From contig NZ_AGTR01000025.1 of NCBI RefSeq assembly GCF_000235625.1, forward strand, positions 1-46,555: a stretch of DNA of 46,555 nt, written 5' to 3'. Below are positions 22,865 to 33,348 of the stretch, one piece after another; the stretch's first letter is position 1, and every line of letters begins with the position of its first letter. Made by a program: the position numbers and the translations under genes. The stretch is from Marinobacter manganoxydans MnI7-9. Its GTDB lineage: Bacteria; Pseudomonadota; Gammaproteobacteria; Pseudomonadales; Oleiphilaceae. The notes under the pieces were generated by a model, which was given only the letters and a program-made list of their open reading frames with translations, was not told where the DNA came from and did no database searches.

Positions 22865-23695
22865 ATGAAAATGAATTTTGCCGGGCGGGAACTGGATATG
22901 TCCCGCTGCCACGTGATGGGCGTTCTGAATGTAACACCGGATTCGTTTTCCGATGGTGGCCAATATAACCGGCCGGATGCGGCTCTCGTCCGGGCCAGGC
23001 AAATGGTTGCCGATGGCGCCACGTTTATCGACATCGGTGGTGAATCCACGCGCCCGGGTGCCACGCCCGTGTCGTTGCAGGAAGAGCTGGACCGGGTCTG
23101 CCCGGTGGTTGAGGCAGCAGCCCGGGAGCTCGACGCGGTTATCTCGGTAGACACCAGTGCGCCGGAAGTGATGGCTGAAACGGCAAAACTCGGGGCCGGC
23201 CTGATCAATGATGTGCGGGCCCTGCAGCGTGACGGTGCTCCGGAAGTGGCTGCAAAAGCGGGCATACCGGTTTGCATCATGCACATCCAGGGGGAGCCGG
23301 ATACCATGCAGGATCGTCCCGAGTACCGGAATGTGCGTCGGGAAGTCAGTGCTTTTCTGACCGAGCGCATCCGCGTTGCGGAGCAGGCCGGAATTCGCCC
23401 TGAAAACATCCTGCTGGATCCCGGCTTCGGTTTTGGGAAAAGCCTTGAGCACAACCTGCAGTTGCTGGCCTCCCTTGAGCAGATGCACATCCTCGGGCAT
23501 CCCCTGCTGGTTGGCGTTTCCAGGAAGTCCATGTTGGGCCATATCACTGGCCGTGAGGTGAATGAAAGGTTGCCTGCGAGCCTTGCGGCCGCGACAATAG
23601 CGGCCATGAAGGGTGCCAGTATTATTCGTGTGCACGATGTCAGGGAAACAGTGGACGCTATCCGTGTGGTGGCGGCAGTGAAGGAGGCAGGTTAA
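22865..23695 (+). CDS. folP: Dihydropteroate synthase
   Basis: FolP condenses p-aminobenzoate with the pterin pyrophosphate in folate synthesis and is the sulfonamide target. The 276-residue TIM-barrel shows both family signatures, [15 protein letters not shown] and GGESTRPGA, plus the [11 protein letters not shown] segment and the GVSRKSML loop. Its stop (TAA 23693-23695) shares a base with the glmM ATG, so the pair are coupled. Confidence 0.97.
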   Translation: MKMNFAGRELDMSRCHVMGVLNVTPDSFSDGGQYNRPDAALVRARQMVADGATFIDIGGESTRPGATPVSLQEELDRVCPVVEAAARELDAVISVDTSAPEVMAETAKLGAGLINDVRALQRDGAPEVAAKAGIPVCIMHIQGEPDTMQDRPEYRNVRREVSAFLTERIRVAEQAGIRPENILLDPGFGFGKSLEHNLQLLASLEQMHILGHPLLVGVSRKSMLGHITGREVNERLPASLAAATIAAMKGASIIRVHDVRETVDAIRVVAAVKEAG

Positions 23696-25038
23696 TGTCC
23701 GAGAGAAAGTACTTTGGTACGGACGGTATTCGCGGGCACGTGGGTGAGTTTCCGATAACGCCGGAATTCATGCTGAAACTTGGCTGGGCTGCGGGCCAGG
23801 CCTTCAAGCGCGATGGTCAGCGCAACAGCGTACTGATCGGCAAGGATACTCGCCTGTCCGGTTACATGTTTGAGTCGGCCCTTGAGGCTGGCCTTGCGGC
23901 GGCGGGTGTGGATGTAAAGCTGCTTGGTCCGATGCCAACGCCGGCAATCGCTTACCTGACTCGCACTTTCCGCGCTTCGGCCGGCATTGTGATCAGCGCC
24001 TCCCACAATCCCCACCACGACAACGGCATCAAGTTCTTCTCAGCGGCCGGCACCAAGCTGGACGATGCTCTTGAAGCCGAGATCGAGCGCTGGCTGGACA
24101 AGCCCATTGAGGTTTGTGGCCCGACTGAGCTGGGCAAGGCCTCCCGCGTTGACGACGCGCCGGGCCGGTATGTGGAATTCTGCAAGAGCACTGTGCCCAA
24201 TGAGTTTACGCTCGACGGCATGAATATCGTATTGGACTGTGCCCATGGCGCCACCTATCACGTGGCCCCCAAGGTATTTCGGGAGCTTGGGGCCAAGGTT
24301 TCGGTTATCGGTGGCGATCCCGATGGGCTCAATATCAACCTTAACGTTGGCTCCACTCATCTGCAGGCGCTCAAGGCAGCAGTGATCGAAAAAAACGCTG
24401 ATCTGGGGATCGCATTCGATGGGGATGGCGATCGGGTTCTGATGGTGGATCGGGACGGATCCGAGGTCGACGGCGATGAGCTGCTCTACGTCATCGCGTC
24501 CCAACGCTTTGCCGAGGATCGCCTGAAAGGCGGTGTGGTCGGTACGCTGATGACCAATCTGGGTGTCGAGCTTGCTTTGAATGAAATCGGAATCGAGTTC
24601 GAGCGTGCAAAAGTCGGCGACCGTTACGTGATGGAGCGGCTGCTCGCCAACAACTGGGTGCTCGGTGGCGAAGGCTCTGGCCACATGGTTATCCGCGACT
24701 GCACCAGTACCGGTGATGGTATTGTTTCGGCGCTGCAGGTCCTTCTTTCGGTGTGGAAGTCCGGGAAAACCCTTGCGGATCTGCGGAAGGGGATGAGCAA
24801 GCTCCCCCAGAAAATGATCAACGTTCGGGTGGCGCAGCGTTTCGATCCGTTCAGTCGTGATGATATCGTAGCTGCGGTGCGCAAGGCCGAAACCGAGCTG
24901 GGCAGTTCCGGCAGGATTCTGTTGAGGGCTTCTGGCACAGAGCCGCTGATCCGTGTGATGGCGGAGGGGCAGGACGCCAGCGAGATTCTTCGGGTAGTCG
25001 AGGAACTGGCAAAAGTTGTGGAGAAATCCACCGCTTAA
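23695..25038 (+). CDS. glmM: Phosphoglucosamine mutase
   Basis: GlmM interconverts glucosamine-6-phosphate and glucosamine-1-phosphate for UDP-GlcNAc, feeding peptidoglycan and LPS. The 447-residue protein has the active-site phosphoserine loop [15 protein letters not shown] near residue 102, the metal-binding DGDGDR loop near residue 243, and the C-terminal phosphate-binding [14 protein letters not shown]. It overlaps folP by one base and precedes tpiA. Confidence 0.98.
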   Translation: MSERKYFGTDGIRGHVGEFPITPEFMLKLGWAAGQAFKRDGQRNSVLIGKDTRLSGYMFESALEAGLAAAGVDVKLLGPMPTPAIAYLTRTFRASAGIVISASHNPHHDNGIKFFSAAGTKLDDALEAEIERWLDKPIEVCGPTELGKASRVDDAPGRYVEFCKSTVPNEFTLDGMNIVLDCAHGATYHVAPKVFRELGAKVSVIGGDPDGLNINLNVGSTHLQALKAAVIEKNADLGIAFDGDGDRVLMVDRDGSEVDGDELLYVIASQRFAEDRLKGGVVGTLMTNLGVELALNEIGIEFERAKVGDRYVMERLLANNWVLGGEGSGHMVIRDCTSTGDGIVSALQVLLSVWKSGKTLADLRKGMSKLPQKMINVRVAQRFDPFSRDDIVAAVRKAETELGSSGRILLRASGTEPLIRVMAEGQDASEILRVVEELAKVVEKSTA

Positions 25039-25113
25039 TTTTGTGTTTTCAGGCGGTTGTCTGCCGGGAGGGAGTGCTGTATAGTTCGCCCTCCCTAACG
25101 TTCGGGAACTGTT

Positions 25114-25872
25114 ATGCGTCGGAAGATTGTAGCCGGAAACTGGAAAATGAACGGGTCAAAAGACCTGGCACAAACGCTGGTAAGCGATGTGCGATCCCAG
25201 GCGGCCTCTCTTGATAATGGCGTTGAGGTTGTTATCATTCCTCCCGCTATTTACGTCCCGGACGTAGTTGCCAGCGCAGGCGATGTACTGTCGGTCGGTG
25301 TTCAGAACGTGGCGCAATGGGCGTCCGGAGCCTACACCGGTGAGATTTCCGCGGACATGGCGTTGGATCAGGGCTGTCAATACGTCTTGGTCGGTCATTC
25401 CGAACGTCGCCAGCTCTTCGCTGAGACAGACGCTGCAGTGGCCGAAAAAGTCGGTCGCATTCTCGCTTCCGGGCTCCAGGCCATGGTTTGTGTTGGTGAA
25501 ACCCTGGAAGAGCGTGAGGCTGGTAAGGCCGAGACCGTTGTTGCCGCCCAGGTAAAGGCCGGCCTTGCGACGGTCACAAGCGAGCAGTGGCAGCGTGTAG
25601 TGGTTGCCTATGAGCCTGTCTGGGCGATCGGAACAGGTAAAACCGCTACGGCACAGGACGCGCAGGCAATGCATGCGTCGATTCGGCAGGTGCTTTCAGA
25701 GATGGGCGCGCCGGCCAATGAGATTTCCCTCCTTTACGGGGGCAGTGTAAAAGCGGATAATGCAGCCGCTCTTTTTGCCGAGCCGGATATTGACGGCGGT
25801 TTGATCGGCGGAGCGTCGCTCAAAGCAGAAGATTTTGTAAGTATTTGCCGGAGTGTTCCGGCGGGTACCTGA
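25114..25872 (+). CDS. tpiA: Triosephosphate isomerase
   Basis: TpiA interconverts dihydroxyacetone phosphate and glyceraldehyde-3-phosphate. The 252-residue barrel has the N-terminal GNWKMNGS with the catalytic Lys, the catalytic His in VGHSERR, the catalytic Glu in VAYEPVWAIGTGKTA, and the phosphate loop YGGSVKADN. The position between glmM and secG is the conserved pseudomonad order. Confidence 0.99.
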   Translation: MRRKIVAGNWKMNGSKDLAQTLVSDVRSQAASLDNGVEVVIIPPAIYVPDVVASAGDVLSVGVQNVAQWASGAYTGEISADMALDQGCQYVLVGHSERRQLFAETDAAVAEKVGRILASGLQAMVCVGETLEEREAGKAETVVAAQVKAGLATVTSEQWQRVVVAYEPVWAIGTGKTATAQDAQAMHASIRQVLSEMGAPANEISLLYGGSVKADNAAALFAEPDIDGGLIGGASLKAEDFVSICRSVPAGT

Positions 25873-25896
25873 ATTTAAAGGTTCGCGAGAGTCGTT

Positions 25897-26277
25897 ATGG
25901 ATTGGGTAGAAACGCTGGTAGTCGTTGTGCACGTGGTGATCGCGGTGGCGCTGGTGGGTCTGGTGCTGATCCAGCAGGGCAAAGGCGCAGATGCCGGCGC
26001 TGCCTTTGGTGGTGGTGCATCGCAGACTGTGTTTGGTAGTCAGGGTAGCGGTAGCTTTCTCACCCGCTTCACGACTCTGCTCGCAGTGGTATTTTTTGTA
26101 ACAAGTTTCTCGCTGGCGATTTTTGCCAAGCAGCGTGCCGAAGTGGCAGGCGAAGCCGGTATTCCTGTTGTTCAGGAATCCAGCAGCGCAGCCCCTGCTG
26201 ATACCGCTGCTGACAATGGCGAAGCCGCAGCCAGCGAAGCCGAGGGTGGGGAGTCTGATCTCCCTGAACTCGAGTAA
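25897..26277 (+). CDS. secG: Protein translocase subunit SecG
   Basis: SecG is the small SecYEG channel subunit that assists protein export. The 126-residue protein has two membrane helices (residues about 2-22 and 50-72) flanking the family loop LIQQGKGADAGAAFGGGAS, and an A/E-rich soluble tail. It lies 24 bases after tpiA and 7 bases before a tRNA-Leu gene, the arrangement known from E. coli. Confidence 0.96.
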   Translation: MDWVETLVVVVHVVIAVALVGLVLIQQGKGADAGAAFGGGASQTVFGSQGSGSFLTRFTTLLAVVFFVTSFSLAIFAKQRAEVAGEAGIPVVQESSSAAPADTAADNGEAAASEAEGGESDLPELE

Positions 26278-26284
26278 GAATGTT

Positions 26285-26369
26285 GCCCGGGTGGTGAAAC
26301 TGGTAGACACGCTATCTTGAGGGGGTAGTGGCGAAAGCCGTGCCGGTTCGAGTCCGGCCCCGGGCACCA
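26285..26369 (+). tRNA. leuU: tRNA-Leu (GAG)
   Basis: An 85-base type II tRNA with an acceptor stem GCCCGGG pairing with CCCGGGC before ACCA. The anticodon arm CTATC-TTGAGGG-GGTAG presents GAG at loop positions 3-5, and a variable arm and T-arm GGTTCGAGTCC follow. The CCA is encoded. The gene sits directly after secG, as leuU does in E. coli. Confidence 0.97.
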
Positions 26370-26378
26370 TATTAGAAG

Positions 26379-26412
26379 AAAAACGGCTTGGAGTTTCCAG
26401 GCCGTTTTTTTT
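26379..26412 (+). terminator. Terminator after tRNA-Leu
   Basis: AAAACGGCTTGG pairs with CCAGGCCGTTTT (one G-U pair) and runs into eight T. It ends the secG-tRNA transcript. Confidence 0.9.
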
Positions 26413-26421
26413 GGTTAGTCC

Positions 26422-26450
26422 TTGACCAGTCTGTCCGGCGTCTCTATACT
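26422..26450 (+). promoter_or_regulatory. Strong sigma-70 promoter before rimP
   Basis: TTGACC (26422-26427), 17 bases, then TATACT (26445-26450) is among the best sigma-70 matches in the window. Transcription should start near 26457, about 230 bases before rimP. Confidence 0.82.
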
Positions 26451-26456
26451 CCGGCG

Positions 26457-26584
26457 GATATTGGGACCTGCCGCTTGGTGCTGGCGGGTTTCTGGCAGGC
26501 CAGGTGTCTGTCAGCAGGAAGCGGTACACCGGTTTGCTTCCTGCGAGTTCTTGCAACAAAAGGCCCCATTGTCAGGGGCTTTTT
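26457..26584 (+). ncRNA. Candidate structured small RNA in the rimP leader
   Basis: Between the promoter at 26422-26450 and a terminator at 26558-26584 there is no convincing reading frame, but there are two hairpins: CCTGCC...GGCAGG (26467-26472 with 26494-26499) and a perfect 9-bp stem GCAGGAAGC...GCTTCCTGC (26514-26522 with 26536-26544). This unit occupies the slot where many relatives, including E. coli (metY), carry a tRNA-Met, but it cannot be folded as a tRNA. It could be an independent sRNA of about 125 nt or a regulatory leader for rimP-nusA-infB. Confidence 0.45.
26558..26584 (+). terminator. First terminator in the rimP leader
   Basis: AAAAGGCCCC-N7-GGGGCTTTTT forms a 10-bp stem with one G-U pair. 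The T-run is short, so read-through into rimP is expected. Confidence 0.65.
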
Positions 26585-26619
26585 GATTAAGGGGCCTGGC
26601 GCAAAGGGCCCTGGTGCAT

Positions 26620-26649
26620 AAAAAGGGCTGATAAAACAGCCCTTTTTTT
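26620..26649 (+). terminator. Second terminator in the rimP leader
   Basis: AAAAAGGGCTG-ATAAAA-CAGCCCTTTTT is a perfect 11-bp stem followed by further T, 40 bases before the rimP start. Two tandem terminators ahead of an essential operon imply either antitermination or a promoter I could not identify downstream. Confidence 0.8.
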
Positions 26650-26689
26650 GTTTTTGGGGCCGGTAAATTGATAACGGAGAAGGCACAAC

Positions 26690-27151
26690 TTGTCAGCCAA
26701 GCTTAAGCAACTGGAAGACATTCTTCAGCCCGTGGTGGAAGGTCTGGGGTATGAGTTCTGGGGCATTGAATTCCGCTCGCAGGGCCATCATTCCCTGTTA
26801 CGGGTGTTTATTGACGATGCCGAAAACGGCATCGGAGTCGACGACTGTGAGAAAGTCAGTCGCCAGATCAGCGGTGTGATGGATGTGGAAGATCCCATCC
26901 AGACCGAATACACACTGGAGGTCTCATCCCCGGGGATGGATCGCCCGCTGTTTCGTCTAGAGCAATACGAGGCCTTTGTTGGTCATCAGGTTCAGATTCG
27001 TCTCCGGATGGCATTTGAAGGTCGCCGGAAGTTTCAGGGGCTGATCAAAGGCGTGGAAGGTGATGATGTGGTTGTGGTCGTTGATGATCACGAGTATCTG
27101 CTGCCATTCGACAGCATTGAAAAAGCCCACATCGTGCCGGTATTTGAGTGA
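26690..27151 (+). CDS. rimP: Ribosome maturation factor RimP
   Basis: RimP assists 30S subunit maturation. The 153-residue protein shows the N-terminal [17 protein letters not shown], the [21 protein letters not shown] region and [12 protein letters not shown], then the SH3-like C-terminal domain. The start is TTG at 26690 with GGAGAAGG at 26676-26683. It heads the conserved rimP-nusA-infB operon. Confidence 0.96.
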   Translation: MSAKLKQLEDILQPVVEGLGYEFWGIEFRSQGHHSLLRVFIDDAENGIGVDDCEKVSRQISGVMDVEDPIQTEYTLEVSSPGMDRPLFRLEQYEAFVGHQVQIRLRMAFEGRRKFQGLIKGVEGDDVVVVVDDHEYLLPFDSIEKAHIVPVFE

Positions 27152-27206
27152 ACGATTTGAATAAAGTCCGTGGACGCACAGTTGATTTTAAGGGCAGGGC
27201 AATCCA

Positions 27207-28700
27207 ATGAGTAAAGAGATCTTGCTGGTGGTTGAATCCGTCTCGAACGAGAAAGGTGTCGAGAAGGATGTGATTTTTGAAGCGATCGAGCTGGCACTGG
27301 CCACCGCTGCCAAAAAACGCTTTGAAGACGAAGAGGCGGATATCCGCGTATCAATCGACCGGAAAACCGGCGAATACGAAACCTTCCGCCGCTGGCTGGT
27401 GGTGGATAACGATGCCGTTCCTGCGCTGGGCACTGAGCTCACCCTGCAGGAAGCCGAGGAAATCGACCCGGCCCTGAAGCCTGGCGATATCCACGAGGAG
27501 AAAATCGAATCCGAAGCCTTTGGCCGCATTGGCGCCCAGGCTGCCAAGCAGATTATCTTCCAGAAGGTTCGTGAAGCTGAACGCACCAAGATTGTGGACA
27601 GCTACCGCGACCGCGTTGGTGAGCTGGTGTCGGGTACCGTCAAGAAGGTTACTCGCGACAACGTGATTGTCGATCTGGGCGCCAATGCCGAGGCGCTGCT
27701 GCCCCGCGAATTCCTGATCCCCCGCGAGACGTTCCGGATGGGTGACAGGGTGCGTTCGCTGCTGCTGGAGATCCGTACGGATCACCGCGGTCCCCAGTTG
27801 ATTCTCAGCCGCACCTCTCCGCAGATGCTGATCGAGCTGTTCCGCATCGAAGTGCCCGAGATTGCTGAAGATCTGATCGAGATCCGCGGCGCTGCCCGTG
27901 ATCCCGGTTCCCGGGCCAAGATTGCGGTGAAGACCAACGATCGCCGTATTGATCCCGTTGTCGCCTGTGTTGGTATGCGTGGCTCCCGGGTTCAGGCCGT
28001 GTCCAATGAGCTGGGCGGTGAGCGCGTTGATATCGTGTTGTGGGACGACAACCCGGCACAGCTGGTGATCAACGCCATGGCCCCCGCAGAAGTGGCGTCC
28101 ATCGTGATGGACGAAGACGGGCACACCATGGAAGTGGCAGTGGCGGAAGACAACCTGGCACAGGCAATCGGCCGTAACGGCCAGAATGTCCGCCTGGCCA
28201 CCGACCTGACAGGTTGGACCCTGAACGTGATGACCGAGGAAGAAGCCGGTGAGCGTCAGGAACAGGAATACAGCCGGCTTGTCGAGCATTTCATTGGCAA
28301 TCTGGATGTTGATGAAGAATTTGCCGGTGTGCTGATCGAGGAAGGCTTTACCTCTATTGAAGAGGTGGCCTATGTGCCGATGGAAGAGATGTTGGCGATC
28401 GAGGGCTTTGACGAAGAGACCGTCACCGAGCTGCGCCGCCGTGCCAAGGATGTCCTGTTGAATCAGGCCCTGGCAAGCGAGGAAGCGCTCGAGGGCGCCG
28501 AGCCGGCAGACGATCTTCTGGGAATGGCCGGCATGGACCGCAGCCTGGCCTTCAAACTGGCCGGCATGGGTGTGCGCACCATGGAAGATCTGGCAGAGCA
28601 GTCGGTTGGCGACCTGCTTGAGATTGAAGGTATGGATGAAGAGCGTGCTGGTCAGCTTATCATGACCGCACGTGCCCCCTGGTTTGAAGACCAGGCTTAA
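27207..28700 (+). CDS. nusA: Transcription termination/antitermination protein NusA
   Basis: NusA binds RNA polymerase and modulates pausing, termination and antitermination. At 497 residues it has the N-terminal polymerase-binding domain, an S1 domain (about 135-200), two KH domains (about 230-345) and, at the C-terminus, two related acidic repeats ([19 protein letters not shown] near 367 and the [18 protein letters not shown] segment near 440), as in E. coli-type NusA. It may autoregulate the operon through the terminators upstream of rimP, but that is only an inference. Confidence 0.98.
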   Translation: MSKEILLVVESVSNEKGVEKDVIFEAIELALATAAKKRFEDEEADIRVSIDRKTGEYETFRRWLVVDNDAVPALGTELTLQEAEEIDPALKPGDIHEEKIESEAFGRIGAQAAKQIIFQKVREAERTKIVDSYRDRVGELVSGTVKKVTRDNVIVDLGANAEALLPREFLIPRETFRMGDRVRSLLLEIRTDHRGPQLILSRTSPQMLIELFRIEVPEIAEDLIEIRGAARDPGSRAKIAVKTNDRRIDPVVACVGMRGSRVQAVSNELGGERVDIVLWDDNPAQLVINAMAPAEVASIVMDEDGHTMEVAVAEDNLAQAIGRNGQNVRLATDLTGWTLNVMTEEEAGERQEQEYSRLVEHFIGNLDVDEEFAGVLIEEGFTSIEEVAYVPMEEMLAIEGFDEETVTELRRRAKDVLLNQALASEEALEGAEPADDLLGMAGMDRSLAFKLAGMGVRTMEDLAEQSVGDLLEIEGMDEERAGQLIMTARAPWFEDQA

Positions 28701-28718
28701 TTCGGGAGGAGGACCAGT

Positions 28719-31262
28719 ATGGCTGAAGTAACGGTAAAACAACTGGCCGAAGATGTAGGCGCTCCCGTGGATCGTTTGCTGAAGCAGATTGTGGAGGCTG
28801 GCCTGAAAGCCCGCTCCGAGAATGACTCTGTCTCCAGCGATGAGAAGCAGCAGTTGCTGGCCTATTTGAGAAAGACCCACGGTGAGGCTGACGCCGAGCC
28901 GCGCAAGATTACCCTGAAGCGTAAGACCACCACCACGCTCAAGGCCGGCAAGGCAAAGACCGTCAACGTTGAGGTTCGCAAGCGCCGTACCTACATCAAG
29001 CGGGCTGAATTGCAGCCTGAGGCCGAAGCGCCGAAACCGGAAGAGCCGGTAGCAGAGCAGCAGCCTGAGCAAGCGCCGGTGGAAGAAGCGCCGAAGGTGG
29101 CCGCCGAGCAGGCGCCGCAGAAAGAGGCAGAGAAGCCGGCCGAGGCAGCGACATCAGAGCAGCCGGAACCGACAGAGAAGGCCGAGCCCAAGAAAGAGCC
29201 TGAGCCCGAGCCGGTTCCCGCTCCGGAAGATATGCCTATGCCGCCGCCCGAGGGCGAGGGCAAGGATCGGAAGCCGAAGAAAAAGAAAGAGAAAGTTCGC
29301 GAGCGCGGCGACGAGATCGAAGAGGGCAAGCCGAAGAAGAAGCAGGCAGGCCATCGTGGTCCTCGCAGTCGTCCGGTGGAAGAGCCGCTGGTTATCTCCG
29401 AGGATGAGGAAGAGACCACGCTGCGCAAGCCGCTGCGTGCGAAAAAGAAACCCAAAGAGAAGCGTCATGCTTTCGAGAGGCCGACCAAACCAATGGTCAG
29501 AGAAGTAGAGATTCCGGAAACGATATCTGTCGGTGACCTTGCCCAGCGTATGGCAGTCAAATCGGCTGATGTTATCAAGACCCTGATGGGCATGGGCGTC
29601 ATGGCCACCATCAACCAGGCACTGGACCAGGAAACTGCCGTTCTGGTGACCGAGGAATTGGGTCATAAAGCCAAGACCGTCAGCGACGATGCGTTCGAGG
29701 AAGAGGTTCTGAGCGAATTCTCCTTCGAGGGCGGCGAAAAGACCAAGCGGGCTCCGGTTGTGAGCGTGATGGGTCATGTTGACCACGGTAAGACCTCCCT
29801 GCTGGACTACATCCGCCGTACCAAGGTGGCCTCCGGTGAGTCTGGTGGTATTACCCAGCACATTGGTGCTTATCACGTAGAAACGGATCACGGCATGGTG
29901 TCCTTCCTGGATACCCCGGGCCACGCGGCCTTTACCGCCATGCGTGCCCGCGGTGCCCAGTGCACGGATATCGTTGTCCTGGTTGTTGCCGCCGATGACG
30001 GCGTGATGCCACAGACCAAGGAAGCCGTCCAGCACGCGCGCTCCGCCGGGGTGCCGATCGTTGTTGCCATCAACAAGATGGACAAGGAAGAGGCCGATCC
30101 CGATCGCGTCAAGACCGAGTTGGCGGGCATGGAAGTCATTCCGGAAGACTGGGGCGGTGACGTTCAGTTCGTGCCTGTTTCAGCACACACCGGTGAGGGC
30201 ATTGAAGATCTGCTGGAGGCGTTGTTGCTTCAGGCAGAAGTGCTCGAGCTTGAGGCGGCAACCGATGCGCCTGCCAAGGGCGTGGTCGTAGAATCCAGCC
30301 TTGAGCGTGGCCGCGGTTCCGTTGCGACTGTCCTGGTACAGAACGGTACCCTGCGTCAGGGCGACATGGTTGTGGCCGGTTCCTACTTCGGTAAGGTCCG
30401 TGCGATGACCGATGAAGCCGGTAAGCAGGTCAAGGAAGCAGGCCCGTCTATTCCGGTCGAGATCCTCGGTCTGAACGGAACACCGGATGCCGGTGACGAG
30501 TTCTTCGCCGTTGCTGACGAGAAGAAGGCCAAAGAGCTGGCCGAGTTCCGTCAGAGCCGCGAGCGGGAGCAGCGTCTCCAGCGTCAGCAGGCCGCCAAGC
30601 TTGAGAACCTGTTCGAGAACATGGGCAAGGACGAGGTCAAAACCCTCAATGTTGTGCTCAAGACCGACGTTCGGGGTTCGCTGGAAGCCATCACCAAGGC
30701 CTTGCAGGACCTGGGTAACGATGAGGTCCAGGTCAAGATCGTGTCGTCCGGTGTTGGCGGTATTGCCGAGACCGACGTCAGTCTGGCCATGGCAACCAAT
30801 GCGGTTATCTTCGGTTTCAACGTCCGTGCCGACACAGCGTCCAAGCGCCTGGTTGAGCAGGAAGGTCTGGATCTGCGCTACTACAGCATCATCTATAACC
30901 TGATTGATGATGTGAAAGCAGCCCTGACTGGCATGCTGGCACCGGAATTCCGCGAAGATATTGTTGGCATCGCCGACGTGCGTGATGTGTTCCGTTCGCC
31001 GAAGTTTGGTCAGGTGGCCGGTTGCATGGTTACTGAAGGCACGGTTTACCGTAACAAGCCGATCCGGGTTCTGCGGGACAATGTGGTTATCTTTGAAGGC
31101 GAGCTGGAATCCCTGCGTCGCTTCAAGGACGACGTACCTGAAGTCCGTAACGGTATGGAATGCGGTATTGGCGTTAAGGGTTACGACGTGAAAGTCGGCG
31201 ACCAGATCGAGGTTTTCGATCGCGTCCGGGTCGAGCGCAAGCTTGAGTCCACCGGCGCGTGA
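28719..31262 (+). CDS. infB: Translation initiation factor IF-2
   Basis: IF-2 is the GTPase that brings initiator tRNA to the 30S subunit. The 847-residue protein has an IF2 N-terminal module (1-50), a long low-complexity E/P/A/K linker (about 100-250), a second N-terminal module near 270, and the G domain with G1 GHVDHGKT near residue 353, G3 DTPGH and G4 NKMDK. Domains II-IV follow. GGGAGGAGG precedes the ATG. Internal starts giving shorter forms are known in E. coli but cannot be judged here. Confidence 0.98.
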   Translation: MAEVTVKQLAEDVGAPVDRLLKQIVEAGLKARSENDSVSSDEKQQLLAYLRKTHGEADAEPRKITLKRKTTTTLKAGKAKTVNVEVRKRRTYIKRAELQPEAEAPKPEEPVAEQQPEQAPVEEAPKVAAEQAPQKEAEKPAEAATSEQPEPTEKAEPKKEPEPEPVPAPEDMPMPPPEGEGKDRKPKKKKEKVRERGDEIEEGKPKKKQAGHRGPRSRPVEEPLVISEDEEETTLRKPLRAKKKPKEKRHAFERPTKPMVREVEIPETISVGDLAQRMAVKSADVIKTLMGMGVMATINQALDQETAVLVTEELGHKAKTVSDDAFEEEVLSEFSFEGGEKTKRAPVVSVMGHVDHGKTSLLDYIRRTKVASGESGGITQHIGAYHVETDHGMVSFLDTPGHAAFTAMRARGAQCTDIVVLVVAADDGVMPQTKEAVQHARSAGVPIVVAINKMDKEEADPDRVKTELAGMEVIPEDWGGDVQFVPVSAHTGEGIEDLLEALLLQAEVLELEAATDAPAKGVVVESSLERGRGSVATVLVQNGTLRQGDMVVAGSYFGKVRAMTDEAGKQVKEAGPSIPVEILGLNGTPDAGDEFFAVADEKKAKELAEFRQSREREQRLQRQQAAKLENLFENMGKDEVKTLNVVLKTDVRGSLEAITKALQDLGNDEVQVKIVSSGVGGIAETDVSLAMATNAVIFGFNVRADTASKRLVEQEGLDLRYYSIIYNLIDDVKAALTGMLAPEFREDIVGIADVRDVFRSPKFGQVAGCMVTEGTVYRNKPIRVLRDNVVIFEGELESLRRFKDDVPEVRNGMECGIGVKGYDVKVGDQIEVFDRVRVERKLESTGA

Positions 31263-31287
31263 TGCGCCCGATTTTGAAGGAAGCCTA

Positions 31288-31710
31288 ATGCCAAGAGAGT
31301 TCAGTCGTATTGATCGCATCGGCGATCAGATGCAACGGGAACTGGCCCAGCTCATCCAGCGGGAAGTCAAAGACCCGCGGGTGGGTATGGTCACGGTCAA
31401 CGCAGTCAAGGTCAGTCGTGATCTTGGCTACGCCGATATCTATGTTTCCCTGCTTTCCACCGAAGAACTGACGGAAGAGTCTCCGGAGGTCCGGGAATCG
31501 ATTGCGGTGCTCAACAAAGCCTCGGGCTTTCTGCGGGGCCAGGTAGGTCGCGCAATGAAGCTGCGGGTTGTGCCACAGCTGCGTTTCCACTTCGATACGC
31601 TGCAGGGATACAGCCGCAAAATGGATAGCCTCATTCGGGAAGCGGTCGGCGACAAGCCGGCCGTTGACCGCACCGACGATGATCAGGATGACCCGGAGCG
31701 TAACGCTTGA
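31288..31710 (+). CDS. rbfA: 30S ribosome-binding factor RbfA
   Basis: RbfA is a KH-fold protein acting late in 30S assembly and in cold adaptation. The start is ATG 31288 ([19 protein letters not shown]), giving 140 residues; the frame is open 15 codons upstream, overlapping infB, but the family begins here. The core segments [20 protein letters not shown] and [12 protein letters not shown] are typical. The stop overlaps the truB TTG start by 4 bases. Confidence 0.96.
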   Translation: MPREFSRIDRIGDQMQRELAQLIQREVKDPRVGMVTVNAVKVSRDLGYADIYVSLLSTEELTEESPEVRESIAVLNKASGFLRGQVGRAMKLRVVPQLRFHFDTLQGYSRKMDSLIREAVGDKPAVDRTDDDQDDPERNA

Positions 31711-32648
31711 GCCGCAGACGCAAAGGCCGTGACGTTAACGGTATCCTCGTTATCGACAAGCCGGCAGGTGTTACCTCCAACGGCATCCTGCAGCAGGTGA
31801 AGCGCCTGTTCGGGGCCGCCAAGGCGGGCCACACCGGTGCTCTTGATCCCCTGGCCACGGGCGTGCTGCCGCTGTGCTTCGGTGAGGCCACCAAGTTCTC
31901 CCAGATGATGCTCGACAGCGACAAGGCCTACATTGCCACCGCCCGGCTCGGAGTCCAAACCGAAACCGGTGACAGTGAGGGCGCCGTCGTTGCCGAGAAA
32001 CCGGTACCGGCCGGTCTCACCGCCGAGGTCCTGGAGCCGGTACTTGACGGTTTCCGGGGTGATATCCAACAGGTTCCCTCCATGTACTCGGCGCTCAAGC
32101 ACAAAGGGCGTCCGCTCTACGAATATGCTCGCGAAGGTATCGAGGTGGAACGTCCGGCAAGACCGGTGACCATTTACGAACTGACGCTCCTGGATATTCG
32201 CGAGAATGAACTGGATATCGCGGTCAGCTGCACCAAGGGTACGTACATTCGCTCACTGGTTGAGGATATCGGTGAAGCCCTGGGCTGCGGAGCCCATGTA
32301 ACGGCGCTGCGCCGTACCATGGCTTCCGGGTTCACTCTGGCCGATGCCCATGCCGTGAGTGATCTGGAGGCGATGCGTGAGCGGGGTGAAAGCCTTGATG
32401 GTCTCCTCGTGGCACCGGATGCCGCGCTGTCCATGTTCCCCGAGCACCGTCTGGCGGGGCAGGCGCTGGTATCGATCTTGAACGGACAACCGGTTAGAAT
32501 ACCGGGTCAGGCTTACGACGGGTTCGTGCGTCTCTATGCGAATGAGAGCGCTAACGAAAGCTTCGTCGGGCTTGCAGAAGCATTCCCGGAAGGCGAGCAG
32601 ACCAATCTGGTCCCACGCCGACTGGTGAAAAGCAGCGGAAAGCGTTAG
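31707..32648 (+). CDS. truB: tRNA pseudouridine(55) synthase
   Basis: TruB makes pseudouridine 55 in the T-loop of tRNAs. The 313-residue protein has [20 protein letters not shown], the catalytic Asp47 in [12 protein letters not shown], and a C-terminal PUA-like domain. The start codon is TTG, overlapping the rbfA stop (TTGA), with GGAG at 31695-31698; this suggests translational coupling. Confidence 0.97.
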   Translation: MSRRRKGRDVNGILVIDKPAGVTSNGILQQVKRLFGAAKAGHTGALDPLATGVLPLCFGEATKFSQMMLDSDKAYIATARLGVQTETGDSEGAVVAEKPVPAGLTAEVLEPVLDGFRGDIQQVPSMYSALKHKGRPLYEYAREGIEVERPARPVTIYELTLLDIRENELDIAVSCTKGTYIRSLVEDIGEALGCGAHVTALRRTMASGFTLADAHAVSDLEAMRERGESLDGLLVAPDAALSMFPEHRLAGQALVSILNGQPVRIPGQAYDGFVRLYANESANESFVGLAEAFPEGEQTNLVPRRLVKSSGKR

Positions 32649-32726
32649 GCGCGTCGCTGTCTAGCCGGGCTGTAGAGATGCGCGGTTCGGCCGTATTCGA
32701 AAGCATCGCAAACAATGAGGTGAGTT

Positions 32727-32996
32727 ATGGCACTTTCTGCCAACGAGAAAGCACAGATCGTTAAGGATTTTCAGCAAGGTGATGGCGATACCGGTTCCCC
32801 TGAAGTTCAGGTGGCACTGCTGAGCGCGAACATCAACAAGCTGCAGGATCACTTCAAGGCCAACAAGCAGGATCACCATTCCCGCCGCGGCCTGATCCGG
32901 ATGGTAAACCAGCGTCGTAAGCTGCTGGACTACCTCAAGCGCAAGAACGCCGATCGTTACCTGGAGCTCATCCAGCGCCTGGGTCTGCGTCGCTAA
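32727..32996 (+). CDS. rpsO: Ribosomal protein uS15
   Basis: S15 is a primary 16S rRNA-binding protein of the 30S platform. The 89-residue product has the complete family pattern, including [26 protein letters not shown] and [29 protein letters not shown] precedes the ATG. In E. coli S15 represses its own translation through a leader pseudoknot; whether the 78-base leader here does so is not evident. Confidence 0.99.
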   Translation: MALSANEKAQIVKDFQQGDGDTGSPEVQVALLSANINKLQDHFKANKQDHHSRRGLIRMVNQRRKLLDYLKRKNADRYLELIQRLGLRR

Positions 32997-33048
32997 TCCG
33001 GGTCTTTACGACCTGAGGGCTGTGCCGGTACGTCCGGCGGCAGTCGTC

Positions 33049-33090
33049 AACCAGCAGTCCTCCTCGCGGGGACTGCTGGTTGTGTTTTTT
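33049..33090 (+). terminator. Terminator after rpsO
   Basis: AACCAGCAGTCC-N9-GGACTGCTGGTT is a perfect 12-bp stem followed by GTGTTTTTT. It separates rpsO from pnp. Confidence 0.93.
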
Positions 33091-33158
33091 CCCACTGCAG
33101 TTGGATTGTCTGTGTGTTCGAAGGATTCCCTGTCGTAATGGAAAGCCGAAATTGATAG

Positions 33159-33232
33159 CAGGTTGTTGAAAAGCCCGGGCCTGGCGGCCTCCGGAACTGC
33201 CGCCTCCCAGACCGGGGTTTTGCAACAGCCTG
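33159..33232. repeat. Imperfect palindromic element in the pnp leader
   Basis: The arm at 33159-33179 and the arm at 33212-33232 match as inverted repeats at 17 of 21 positions. Nested inside are CTGG/CCAG (33181-33184, 33207-33210) and GGCGGC/GCCGCC (33183-33188, 33199-33204), so the 74 bases fold into one long hairpin. It lies between the rpsO terminator and the pnp start, in a 352-bp non-coding gap. It may be the counterpart of the RNase III-cleaved leader hairpin of E. coli pnp, or a small mobile palindrome. Confidence 0.65.
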
Positions 33233-33348
33233 TTAGCTTTCAGACGGGTTGCTCTTCAGACCACAGCACATCATCTGCAGAACTATGGTTTCGAGCGCAG
33301 GGGCGCCCGGAACGAATCAATCTGGAACAGATAGACCAGGAGTTTTTT

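Noticed and set aside
26457-26689. A tRNA-Met gene expected before rimP
   Set aside because: No acceptor stem, anticodon arm or T-loop could be found in this stretch.
33163-33348. A 62-codon N-terminal extension of PNPase
   Set aside because: It would translate the leader palindrome, has no family similarity, and the GTG at 33349 has an excellent ribosome binding site.
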